Below, one piece after another: positions 6,401 to 12,114 of a stretch of DNA of 12,114 nt. The stretch lies in contig FR893162.1 of the NCBI GenBank assembly GCA_000433355.1, positions 1 through 12,114 of the forward strand. The letters run 5' to 3'. The position numbers were made by a program, and so were the translations under genes. Below the pieces are notes generated by a model. The model saw nothing but the letters and a program-made list of their open reading frames with translations, ran no database searches and was not told the DNA's origin. Source of the stretch: Alistipes sp. CAG:435. Its GTDB lineage: Bacteria > Bacteroidota > Bacteroidia > Bacteroidales > UBA932. Numbering within the stretch: the first letter of the stretch is position 1; each line of letters begins with the position of its first letter.

Positions 6401-8932
6401 AAGCGACTTCGCCTCACGGCTCACCTTCACAAGGTTATATTCTTTATCCGCCTTGACCACCTTGCCAAGACTGTACGTTTTCTCTGAATATGCCCGGAGA
6501 ACATAAAGTCCGTCAGCCGTTGTCGGCAAGTCAATCTCATCGCCGGAAGCGCATTTACCTGTCTGCAAGACTGTTCCGGAAATGTCCAAGAACTCATAGC
6601 GAATCTCAGACTTCACTTTTTTACTGAATCTGTCACGGACTTCCAGCACAAAAACTGCCTTGTCCCCGGTCACGATTCCCTGTGACACCTTGCCAGATTC
6701 GTTCAGATCAGCAAGCAACAGATTCCCGTCAATACCGTTAACCAGACGGACATCAAGCTTGATCACATTATAGACATTGACCGAAGTGTCAAACGCTCTG
6801 GTCTCCCCTGTCTCGTCCTTCACGGTCACATTGATTGAATATCGTCCTTGATCCTTCGCCTTGAATCTATAACCGAAACGTCCGTCCGATGAGGACTTTA
6901 TCTCTTTTTCATCCACTGTCTTCCCGTCACACGACACCTTTAACGTCATCCGGGCGGAAGCGAGGCTATGCCCCGAGAGGCTCTCGACCTTTCCGGAGAC
7001 GGTCACGGAATCTCCAGCGAAATAAAGTGATTCCTGCTCATCAAAAGTCAAATCGAACGTTGGCAGTACAAAATCCTCTACCCTGAACATTCTGGACGTA
7101 ATCTCCTTGTCGCCATTGGCAACAGCAATCTTGAACAGCCCGTTGCGCCGCCCTTTCGGAATGACGAACTCTCCGGCGAAGGACCCGAAATCGTTGGTGC
7201 GGAACGACTTCTCCTCGATCATATTCATCTGAGAATCGTATAACGCGGCCTTGAATGCCTTTTCTTTTCCGATGACTTCCAATTGTTTATGAATATCTCC
7301 ACGGAAAATCACGGCTTTGAACCGGACTGTGTCGCCGGGCTTGTAGGCTCCACGGTCGTTGAATATTCGGCCGTAGGTTTCTGTTTCAGAATGATTCCCT
7401 ACGGTCGCTTCGACAGGCTCAGCGACCAAAGCCCTACTGGTCACTGAGCTTGTCGAAGTGACCGGACGGTCAAGATACGACGCCTTGACAATGACAACCT
7501 CCTTGCTGAGCCGAACAGCTTTCCCATCCGTCACCGAGCAGACAACCTTGCACTCAAGTCCGGACTTCTTAGCCGCCAGTTCCTGCATCTCGGAAGGCAA
7601 TAACGTGAATCCATCAATGCTCAGATGCGCCGAGAGCACCCGCTCCCCTCTCGTCATCTTGACATCAACCTCCTTGAAAGGCTCCCCGGTGATGTAATCA
7701 GCAGGGAAAACCGCGAATCCGTCACCCTGCTTCCTGACAGCCACGGACACTGTCTTGTGAACGTACGAGATCTCGGCCTCTTTCCCGGAGCCGGAAACCT
7801 TGATCCAATAGTCTCCATCCTCCAGCTCCGGCAGAGCCACATTCACAGTGTCCCAGACGTAAAAACTCCGGACCGGATTGTCGAGCCTTTTACGGAACAC
7901 ACTCTTACCCTGGCTCTCAACCGACAGATTGGCCGACTTGATATTCCTGAACCGGACCAGCACGGTGTCTTCACGGACCAACACGGAAACATCCTTATCC
8001 TCCAGCCTCTCAATCAATGACGAAATCACACCTCCACATTCCTCAGCGATTATCTTATTCACATCATTAGAGGAAACAAAGAGAAGATCCGAACTTACAT
8101 ATTTTGGAATATACGACTCCCGCTCTTTCTCGAAAGCCTGACATTTGGAGTCAAGCTCGGCAAACTGCCGCGATGTTCCGCCCTCCTTGACCAACCTGTC
8201 ATATTCCCTTTTAAGCAGCACCTTCCTCGGCAGCAACGCCACTACGCTTCCGCTCCAGTCCGTGGCGAGGCGTTCCAGTTCCTTGTCTCCATCCTTGCGA
8301 AGCGCTTCACTATAGGCAAGCAACGCAGATTGAGGAAAGTTCCCGGCGACCGCATCCTTCAAGAGCTCCAAAGCCTTATCGTGCGCGGAAGCGTCTGACA
8401 GACAGTGCCAAAGAATATATTCATAGTCATTAGGGATGAATTCGTGGTCGCAGACATAGCCTTCGCCCCAGTAGCCAAGCCTCCAAAAATCATCGTTTTT
8501 TCCTTTTTTCAAGACCTCGGCATTATCTTCCGCGAACCGCAGCGCGTCAAATTCCTGCCGTCCCAAATCACCCGAATTAATTAATGAATATGCCATTATG
8601 GGTTTTCCGGCCTTGATGAACTCTTCCGTCAATACGTTTCTCAAAGAGTCCCGCAGCTTCCAGTTCCTCCGCGCCTGTGTCGTGCCGATAGTTACCACAG
8701 CATCGTAGTAATCCTTGTCCAGCCGGTTCTTCAGCGCCTGTTCTTTGATGAACGTCAGCAGAGCGATCTCTTTCTCCGGCCTGTCACGCCTGGAAAGCCG
8801 CTCGTACCGCCTCCACTCCCTCTTGAGATAATGTCCGTAAATATCCGGATATTCAGCAACTCTGGCCTCCCGCCCGTGCATAACCGGGCACAAAGCCAAC
8901 ATCATCACTGACAAAACCAGAATCTTCCTCAT
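3428..8932 (-). CDS. Giant exported alpha-2-macroglobulin-family protein with internal CarboxypepD_reg-like domain
   Basis: The start is the ATG at 8932 (MRKILVLSVMMLALCPVMHG, a signal peptide), giving 1834 residues; a TTG start at 8965 would only bury the signal. In order it has a long N-terminal region, an MG2-like DRGAYKPGDTVRFKA (from about 526), an MG3-like VLPTFDLTFDE (about 622), a CarboxypepD_reg-like domain from GINGIVTDANGDPLIGASV to ISYIGYRSVTL (about 1031-1090), a SusC/TonB-box-like DEVMVIGYG (1106-1114), a basic Ser-rich linker (1115-1150), an A2M domain with VSVNAPRYLYSGDEW, an alpha-helical toroid with DGGFGWFEGM (1408-1417) and a C-terminal macroglobulin domain ending near SLYAPHYRANA. 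The thioester CxEQ is absent, as in many Bacteroidetes members. It probably acts in the periplasm or at the outer membrane; protease trapping or surface assembly are possible roles. A REP pair adds about 20 in-frame residues at 490-510. It is the last gene of the blaI operon. Confidence 0.88.
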   Translation of the reverse strand: MRKILVLSVMMLALCPVMHGREARVAEYPDIYGHYLKREWRRYERLSRRDRPEKEIALLTFIKEQALKNRLDKDYYDAVVTIGTTQARRNWKLRDSLRNVLTEEFIKAGKPIMAYSLINSGDLGRQEFDALRFAEDNAEVLKKGKNDDFWRLGYWGEGYVCDHEFIPNDYEYILWHCLSDASAHDKALELLKDAVAGNFPQSALLAYSEALRKDGDKELERLATDWSGSVVALLPRKVLLKREYDRLVKEGGTSRQFAELDSKCQAFEKERESYIPKYVSSDLLFVSSNDVNKIIAEECGGVISSLIERLEDKDVSVLVREDTVLVRFRNIKSANLSVESQGKSVFRKRLDNPVRSFYVWDTVNVALPELEDGDYWIKVSGSGKEAEISYVHKTVSVAVRKQGDGFAVFPADYITGEPFKEVDVKMTRGERVLSAHLSIDGFTLLPSEMQELAAKKSGLECKVVCSVTDGKAVRLSKEVVIVKASYLDRPVTSTSSVTSRALVAEPVEATVGNHSETETYGRIFNDRGAYKPGDTVRFKAVIFRGDIHKQLEVIGKEKAFKAALYDSQMNMIEEKSFRTNDFGSFAGEFVIPKGRRNGLFKIAVANGDKEITSRMFRVEDFVLPTFDLTFDEQESLYFAGDSVTVSGKVESLSGHSLASARMTLKVSCDGKTVDEKEIKSSSDGRFGYRFKAKDQGRYSINVTVKDETGETRAFDTSVNVYNVIKLDVRLVNGIDGNLLLADLNESGKVSQGIVTGDKAVFVLEVRDRFSKKVKSEIRYEFLDISGTVLQTGKCASGDEIDLPTTADGLYVLRAYSEKTYSLGKVVKADKEYNLVKVSREAKSLVAPAVCLLLPGKTEVALGEDIVMTLGASVAPLWAVATMLDCGGNILESRMVTMDGSSAGSLRELRFRYPAGADGPVSIQLLFFKYGRFFKYEHTYNRLSDELDMPLDFSAFTDVTNPGTEYTVKVRVPDGIEGLAAIYDKSLDAVRKEIWNPVRLEPKAVSDVQMDIACGYITNKSLGNICSGFSSGINGIVTDANGDPLIGASVIVDGTSYGTSANLDGYFSLDASPGTLITISYIGYRSVTLRGTSGMNIVLEEDESLLDEVMVIGYGVASKSARRRKNRSNDSGRNYEKSESSASAAADYDFTSVAVRKIFSESLAFEPFLYPENNEVKFTFKTSDKLSTYHVLFFAHDKAMRNGTLTRDFTVTVPVKVSVNAPRYLYSGDEWTLTATTVGNSDAVIEGEMKILEYSRSGEAIDSLKVPVTVNGREQSVVSFPVDVPHDIDSLTFKVIFASKSFSDAVRFGVPVHDASQVITESHSAIALPGTDKDKLLESLRSRFVNVSSAGAVCEEISIGKMIEEAATQKSKPSSNDVLSLTEAYCFKSFKSERDTSLLGRILACRNSDGGFGWFEGMRSSQSVTATVLDRMALVRSLGGNIPDLTSSVEYLDSTQFLGFPRWFGGLSNDTYMLVRSNFPSVWFKVRMDKSQRKEYRSRLSSFRKYARIYLSPSNRFDFIDGQPGAKARRVRTLSNLIGSEEGISLARAWGERFNVDAALRRSMDEDILSILEYAVRHDGGGFYYPNAVMPFRGLLENEAYAHSLISDVLSEYASSHSDQVTGQKAAEIADGVRLWLILQKETQNWDTDPAFVNALCSVGKGSTDLLNTSVVTLTQRVLKPLADVKASGNGFSIEKSYFIGDKEVGQGDTVRRGDRIRAVYTVQNSENRSFIRLTAPREASLIPVDQLSGIYNLSFTPLTVDGWYRVSPCGYRDVKPDRTVFYFDTYPEGRTTVTEDFFVTQPGTFQAPVPEIESLYAPHYRANAAAVPRNLEVK
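7403..7463. repeat. Pair of REP-like palindromes inside the macroglobulin coding sequence
   Basis: Two 25-base palindromes, 7403-7427 (stem GGTCGCT/AGCGACC) and 7439-7463 (stem GGTCACT/AGTGACC), are in inverted orientation and 11 bases apart. They differ at three positions, and two of these are compensatory changes that keep the stem paired. The reading frame stays open and encodes VTSTSSVTSRALVAEPVEAT at about residues 490-510, just before the MG2-like domain. A third copy lies at 2158-2186. Confidence 0.85.
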
Positions 8933-8934
8933 AA

Positions 8935-8953
8935 CCGTCTGTTTTAGTGACGG
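8935..8953 (-). promoter_or_regulatory. Small hairpin just before the macroglobulin start
   Basis: CCGTC/GACGG (8935-8939 and 8949-8953) forms a 5-bp stem with a 9-base loop, two bases upstream of the ATG at 8932. It could limit ribosome access. The stem is short and may be chance. The 76-base gap to the TPR gene shows no clear promoter or terminator, so the two genes are probably cotranscribed. Confidence 0.25.
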
Positions 8954-9008
8954 CAATATACGCAATTTATCCGGAACCGCAGCCTTTTATGATGATGAAT
9001 ATGTCGCC

Positions 9009-10205
9009 TTACTTCTCCTCCATAAAGAGCTCACCTTTGAGGTACTTGACACTTTGGGTGGCGAAATTGTAGCCTCGTGAACCAGGCTTGGCGACTTTCA
9101 AGTACTTCTCGTACCATTCGAGGGCGGATTTGTAGTCCTTTTTCTGCTCGTAGCAGTAGGCGATGTTGGTAAGGGCGGAGATGAATTTCGGATTGTAACC
9201 GTATGCCTTCTGATAATGAGCGATAGCCTCGTCCCAATGGAAAAGTTTCGCTTCTCCGAGACCATATTGCTGATAAAGCCTGAACATAATCAGCGGATCC
9301 GGCTGAAGCATGTTCATCGCCTTGTCAAGCCACGGTTTGACCTCTTTCTCAAAAGAACGGTTGCTGTCGGCATAGACCGCCGCTATTGAATATGCCAGAT
9401 TAACATCGCTTGAATCAATCTGCCAAGCCGCAAGGAGTTCTTCCTGCGCACGATACATGACCTCCGTGTGCCAATAGCATTGTCCGAGATAATAGTGGAC
9501 CGGATAGGAATCGTTACCAAGTTTCTCCTGACGCTCAAAGACATCGATCGCAGGGGCATATTCATTCTTGGAATAGTGTGCCAGACCTTTGATCGGGGCG
9601 ATGGTGAAATTATCGGGATCCAAGGCAAGATATTCATCTGTCAGACGGATCGCACCATCATAGTCCCGGCGAGAGAGGAGAATCCGCGCGGCTTTACTCA
9701 CTACGCTTTCATTCAATGGTTTAAGAGACAGCGTGAGCCGATAGTATGTCAGCGCGGAGTCCAGCATATCCGCCTGATTGAACGAGTCCCCCACCAACGC
9801 GGCGATTGCCGGTATCGTGTCAAGTTGCAGCACCGCCTTCCCGGCCTCAGCGCTCTGGGCGAAAGCCTTCATCCTGTAGAAAGTCTGCATCTGCTTGACT
9901 TTGTACAGGATGTTCCGCGGGAACTTGGAGGTCAGCAGGGAATATGTCCCAGCAGCGGACTCGTAGTCCCCGTTCTGGAAATGACAGTCTGCCAGCTCGG
10001 ACAGAATCTCCTCATCGAAACGGTCCGGAGTGACGAAAGCGGACAATCTCTCGATCGCCTCGTCAACTTTGAATATACTCTTGAGGTACCGGGCCTCACT
10101 CAAGGCCGCGTTCCGGTCTGACTGTGGATCGGCCACTTGCGCCGCCACAATCTGTGGCGACGCAAGCAAGCTGATCGTAATCAATAATTTGTAGCTTAAT
10201 CTCAT
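9009..10205 (-). CDS. Exported TPR-repeat protein
   Basis: A 398-residue protein with an N-terminal signal peptide (MRLSYKLLITISLLASPQIVAA, cleavage probably near VAA-QVADP) and otherwise helical. TPR-like units are visible at about 67-100 (ELADCHFQNGDYESAAGTY), 134-168, 169-200 (ARILLSRRDYDGAIRLTDEY), 235-268, 309-342 (WDEAIAHYQKAYGYNPK) and 343-377 (NIAYCYEQKKDYKSALEWYE). TPR arrays bind other proteins, so this is likely a periplasmic scaffold or partner of the macroglobulin-like protein made from the next gene. Its ATG shares one base with the stop codon of the M56 gene (TAATG), indicating translational coupling. No catalytic motif is seen. A specific partner is inference from gene order only. 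Confidence 0.88.
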   Translation of the reverse strand: MRLSYKLLITISLLASPQIVAAQVADPQSDRNAALSEARYLKSIFKVDEAIERLSAFVTPDRFDEEILSELADCHFQNGDYESAAGTYSLLTSKFPRNILYKVKQMQTFYRMKAFAQSAEAGKAVLQLDTIPAIAALVGDSFNQADMLDSALTYYRLTLSLKPLNESVVSKAARILLSRRDYDGAIRLTDEYLALDPDNFTIAPIKGLAHYSKNEYAPAIDVFERQEKLGNDSYPVHYYLGQCYWHTEVMYRAQEELLAAWQIDSSDVNLAYSIAAVYADSNRSFEKEVKPWLDKAMNMLQPDPLIMFRLYQQYGLGEAKLFHWDEAIAHYQKAYGYNPKFISALTNIAYCYEQKKDYKSALEWYEKYLKVAKPGSRGYNFATQSVKYLKGELFMEEK

Positions 10206-11506
10206 TATTTGAGTCGGAATACGATAGGGAATGTGTAGGTGACATCGACCGCCTTGCCCTGCATCTTACCTGGTTCCCATACAGGAGAAGATTTGACAAT
10301 TCTCAACGCTTCCTCATCCAAGGATTTGAAGGTTCCTCTCAAGACTTTGACGTTTTCCATTTTTCCTGTCTTTGTGATAGTGAACTGAACAACGACGCGA
10401 CCTTGTTTCTTAGCTTTCTGAGCATCCTCCGGGTAGATCAAATGCTCATTGACCCATTTGGCGAAATTGCTCGCGTCACCGCCTTGGAACACCGGTTTGG
10501 TCTCCACCATTTGGAATGGGACAGGTTCATCATCATCGGTGGTAACATCTATGTTAATATCGTTGCGACTTTCCCCGGTGACAGTAACCGAGACGTTCTC
10601 TGGCGCTGTTTCCGAGATCATTGTCTCATCGGACAACGATCCGGTTGAATCCGGTTTTGTGAAACTGCTGAAGCACAATGTGCAAACAAGAAGTGGTATG
10701 CATACGACATACGCAAGCCTGAACCATCCATTAGTTTTTTCTGACATCATCATTGCGATTCGATTTGAAAGTTTTGTGTGGTTGAAACCGTTCGCAAGCC
10801 GGAAACGATGCTCGCCGACCGACTTCCTGACCAGAAGCAGCTGATAGTCAGCGGCGTTGACACCTTGATTGATCACAGATTCATCGGCTTCATATTCGTG
10901 AAGCATCTTGAGTTCAGCCCTGGCAAGCCAGACGAGAGGATTGAACCAGTGCAGGACGGTGACGACCGAGAACAGCAACACGTCAACAGAATGGTGCTTC
11001 CTCACGTGGCTCATCTCGTGCGTCAGGATCACCGGGGTAGCGGTGAAATCCTCACGGCTGATCACAATATGCCCCAGGAAACTGAATGATGCCACCGGAG
11101 CGTCCACGATAGTAACCTTGAACCCCTCTTTCTGAATATGCTCGCCGGAGGCTATCATACGGGATGTCTGGATTACGGACAAGATATTCATAATCAAGAC
11201 AACGAAGGCCCCGAGAAAGTATATTCCTGAAACGACTCCGAGCCAGGATATTCCTTTGTCTGCCGCGTTCAGGGTTCCGCCTTCCGCGCTGACCACCGCT
11301 TGCGTCAGGGTCAGGATCGGGATGACGTTCGAGACCGCGGTTCCGCTGAAATCCCAATGGATGAGCGGCAGAGCCAAGCAAAGCAGGCTGCCAGCCATCA
11401 AGGAGAATCGGTTGAAAGTGAAGAAGGTGGTCTTCCGCATCAGCAGCATAAAGAATGCGTAAAACACGGAAAGCAGCAACCCGCTCGTTACGATGTAAGC
11501 GATCAT
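10205..11506 (-). CDS. M56-family (BlaR1/MecR1-like) membrane metallopeptidase with TonB C-terminal domain
   Basis: A 433-residue inner-membrane sensor protease. Hydrophobic segments lie at about 4-23, 35-50, 88-112 and 263-281. Between the last two is a cytoplasmic zinc-protease domain with HEMSH at 163-167 and a downstream EYEADE (204-209) supplying the third ligand. After the last membrane segment comes an acidic linker and a TonB_C domain (about 340-433: VFQGGDASNFAKWVNEHLIYPEDA, then GRVVVQFTITKTGKMENV and PVWEPGKMQGKAV). Known BlaR1 proteins end in a penicillin-binding sensor instead; the TonB_C version is common in Bacteroidetes and its signal is mostly unknown. Here TonB_C would face the periplasm. 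The gene overlaps blaI by ATGA and the TPR gene by one base, so the three are coupled. The likely role is to sense an envelope signal and cause inactivation of the BlaI-type repressor. Confidence 0.93.
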   Translation of the reverse strand: MIAYIVTSGLLLSVFYAFFMLLMRKTTFFTFNRFSLMAGSLLCLALPLIHWDFSGTAVSNVIPILTLTQAVVSAEGGTLNAADKGISWLGVVSGIYFLGAFVVLIMNILSVIQTSRMIASGEHIQKEGFKVTIVDAPVASFSFLGHIVISREDFTATPVILTHEMSHVRKHHSVDVLLFSVVTVLHWFNPLVWLARAELKMLHEYEADESVINQGVNAADYQLLLVRKSVGEHRFRLANGFNHTKLSNRIAMMMSEKTNGWFRLAYVVCIPLLVCTLCFSSFTKPDSTGSLSDETMISETAPENVSVTVTGESRNDINIDVTTDDDEPVPFQMVETKPVFQGGDASNFAKWVNEHLIYPEDAQKAKKQGRVVVQFTITKTGKMENVKVLRGTFKSLDEEALRIVKSSPVWEPGKMQGKAVDVTYTFPIVFRLK

Positions 11507-11868
11507 TTCCTTTTGCTTTCGATTTGAGAAATGAGTTTTTTAAGGTCCTCCACATCCATCTTGTCCTCTTCGACGAACTGGGAGACAAGGCTGATGTAGG
11601 AGTTGTTGTAGTAACGGGAGACAACGTCCCCGACGGTAGTCCCGTGATAGTCACGTTCCGTGAGCGCAGGGCTGTACTGGAAAGAGTTCGCCATCGGCTT
11701 GCGCTTGACAAATCCCTTATCCTCAAGGAATTTCACCTGTGTCGCCACGGTGTTGTAGTTCGGCTTCGGGTCGGGAAGCGCCGCGACGATGTCACGGATA
11801 AACACCTCGCCTTTGGCCCAGATGATGTTCATCACATCTTCCTCTTTTGCAGTAAGTCTCTGTTTCAT
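11503..11868 (-). CDS. blaI: BlaI/MecI/CopY-family transcriptional repressor
   Basis: A 121-residue winged-helix repressor. The N-terminal domain runs LTAKEEDVMNIIWAKGEVFIRDIVAAL, with a recognition helix around NYNTVATQVKFLEDKGFVKRK (37-57). The C-terminal dimerisation part contains LVSQFVEEDKMD. In MecI and BlaI, induction cuts an Asn-Phe bond in the equivalent LNFVEKE segment; here the residues are Q97-F98, so cutting at this place is plausible but not shown. It is the first gene of the operon and overlaps the M56 sensor by four bases (ATGA), the usual arrangement for a repressor and its sensor protease. It probably represses its own promoter (11917-11947) through the repeats at 11943-11977. 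The start at 11868 gives the standard family length, and the promoter is about 50 bases upstream. The name blaI is used in the family sense; nothing in the window is a beta-lactamase. Confidence 0.92.
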   Translation of the reverse strand: MKQRLTAKEEDVMNIIWAKGEVFIRDIVAALPDPKPNYNTVATQVKFLEDKGFVKRKPMANSFQYSPALTERDYHGTTVGDVVSRYYNNSYISLVSQFVEEDKMDVEDLKKLISQIESKRK

Positions 11869-11916
11869 TGCTCGATTCTTTAAGTTAACAAACGCGCGAA
11901 TATTATCTTACGGATG

Positions 11917-11947
11917 CAAAGATAAGAATAAAAATCATATCTCCTAA
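11917..11947 (-). promoter_or_regulatory. Candidate promoter of the blaI operon
   Basis: On the minus strand TATCTTTG (11924-11917) is an exact TAnnTTTG -7 element. TTAG (11947-11944), 19 bases upstream, is a three-of-four match to the -33 TTTG. Transcription would begin near 11910, leaving a leader of about 40 bases before the ATG. The -33 element lies inside the palindrome described next. Confidence 0.6.
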
Positions 11948-11977
11948 TATTTTTAGGTGTTTTAAGAATATTTTTAG
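11943..11977. promoter_or_regulatory. Candidate BlaI operator: palindrome plus 21-bp-spaced direct repeat
   Basis: CCTAATATTTTTAGG (11943-11957) is a dyad with 5-bp arms CCTAA/TTAGG and overlaps the -33 position. The 11-mer AATATTTTTAG occurs at 11946-11956 and again at 11967-11977, exactly 21 bp apart, about two helical turns, so two repressor dimers could bind on one face. BlaI-type operators are typically short AT-rich dyads at the promoter. Binding by this BlaI is inferred from position only. Confidence 0.5.
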
Positions 11978-11983
11978 TTGCGC

Positions 11984-11994
11984 ACACAATGTGT
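11984..11994. repeat. Short dyad upstream of the operator
   Basis: ACACA-A-TGTGT forms a small palindrome just beyond the operator repeats. It may be a further regulator site or chance. I see no supported gene in the rest of the stretch up to 12114. Confidence 0.25.
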
Positions 11995-12114
11995 ACCAGG
12001 ATCTCGGAATATGTTATCATAAATACTTTAAGCCAAAGGTCTTATGACGTATTCAAAGAAGATTGACGGTGAGATAAGCGTACCGTTTGGATTCACACCC
12101 ATGTAAATAAATTA

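Noticed and set aside
8888..8890. Possible lipobox cysteine (LALC) in the macroglobulin signal peptide
   Set aside because: Leu directly before the Cys does not fit a canonical lipobox, so a lipoprotein call is not supported.
8933..8965. TTG start eleven codons upstream of the macroglobulin ATG
   Set aside because: The ATG at 8932 places a normal signal peptide at the N-terminus; the longer form would not.
9468..10121. 217-codon open frame on the plus strand
   Set aside because: It is antisense to the TPR gene, with no recognisable domain and no promoter; a shadow of the real frame.
12044..12106. 20-residue open frame on the plus strand (begins MTYSKKIDGE)
   Set aside because: Too short, with no convincing ribosome site or promoter and near the window edge; cannot be told from chance.

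Overview
The window looks like chromosomal DNA of a member of the Bacteroidetes, probably Bacteroidales. The evidence is promoters of the TTTG / TAnnTTTG type, a SusC-type N-terminal domain (CarboxypepD_reg-like plus a DEVMVIGYG motif), a BlaI / M56-TonB_C regulator pair and a RhuM-family gene. The genus cannot be fixed from the sequence alone. Every gene recognised lies on the minus strand, so the window reads from right (about 11.9 kb) to left.

Right part, 3428-11977: an intact four-gene operon. A BlaI/MecI-type repressor (11503-11868) overlaps an M56 BlaR1-like membrane metallopeptidase with a TonB C-terminal domain (10205-11506). This overlaps an exported TPR protein (9009-10205), and 76 bases further on comes a very large exported alpha-2-macroglobulin-like protein (3428-8932). 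The promoter in front of blaI carries a palindrome and a 21-bp-spaced direct repeat, a plausible autoregulatory operator. The likely logic is that a membrane sensor-protease senses an envelope signal, relieves BlaI repression and induces a TPR partner and a giant envelope protein. That protein carries a carboxypeptidase-regulatory domain, a TonB-box-like motif and an Arg/Lys-rich linker. It also contains a pair of REP-like palindromes inserted in frame.

Left part, 1-3426: a visibly more AT-rich accessory segment that is decaying. A rhuM-family gene (2190-3361) is destroyed by a nonsense codon, a 160-bp MITE-like insertion whose empty site can be reconstructed exactly, and a frameshift. Downstream is a two-gene unit with its own promoter: an ABC/AAA-type ATPase (601-1764) with one in-frame TAA, overlapping a small protein (105-614) with a PD-(D/E)XK nuclease-like signature. 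The ATPase-nuclease pair resembles an anti-phage defence module in architecture and is the best candidate here for an undescribed system, although the ATPase appears inactivated in this copy.

The gap 1765-2189 holds the ATPase promoter, a cluster of overlapping hairpins and a REP-like palindrome of the same family as the pair inside the macroglobulin gene. No tRNA, rRNA or CRISPR array was seen.
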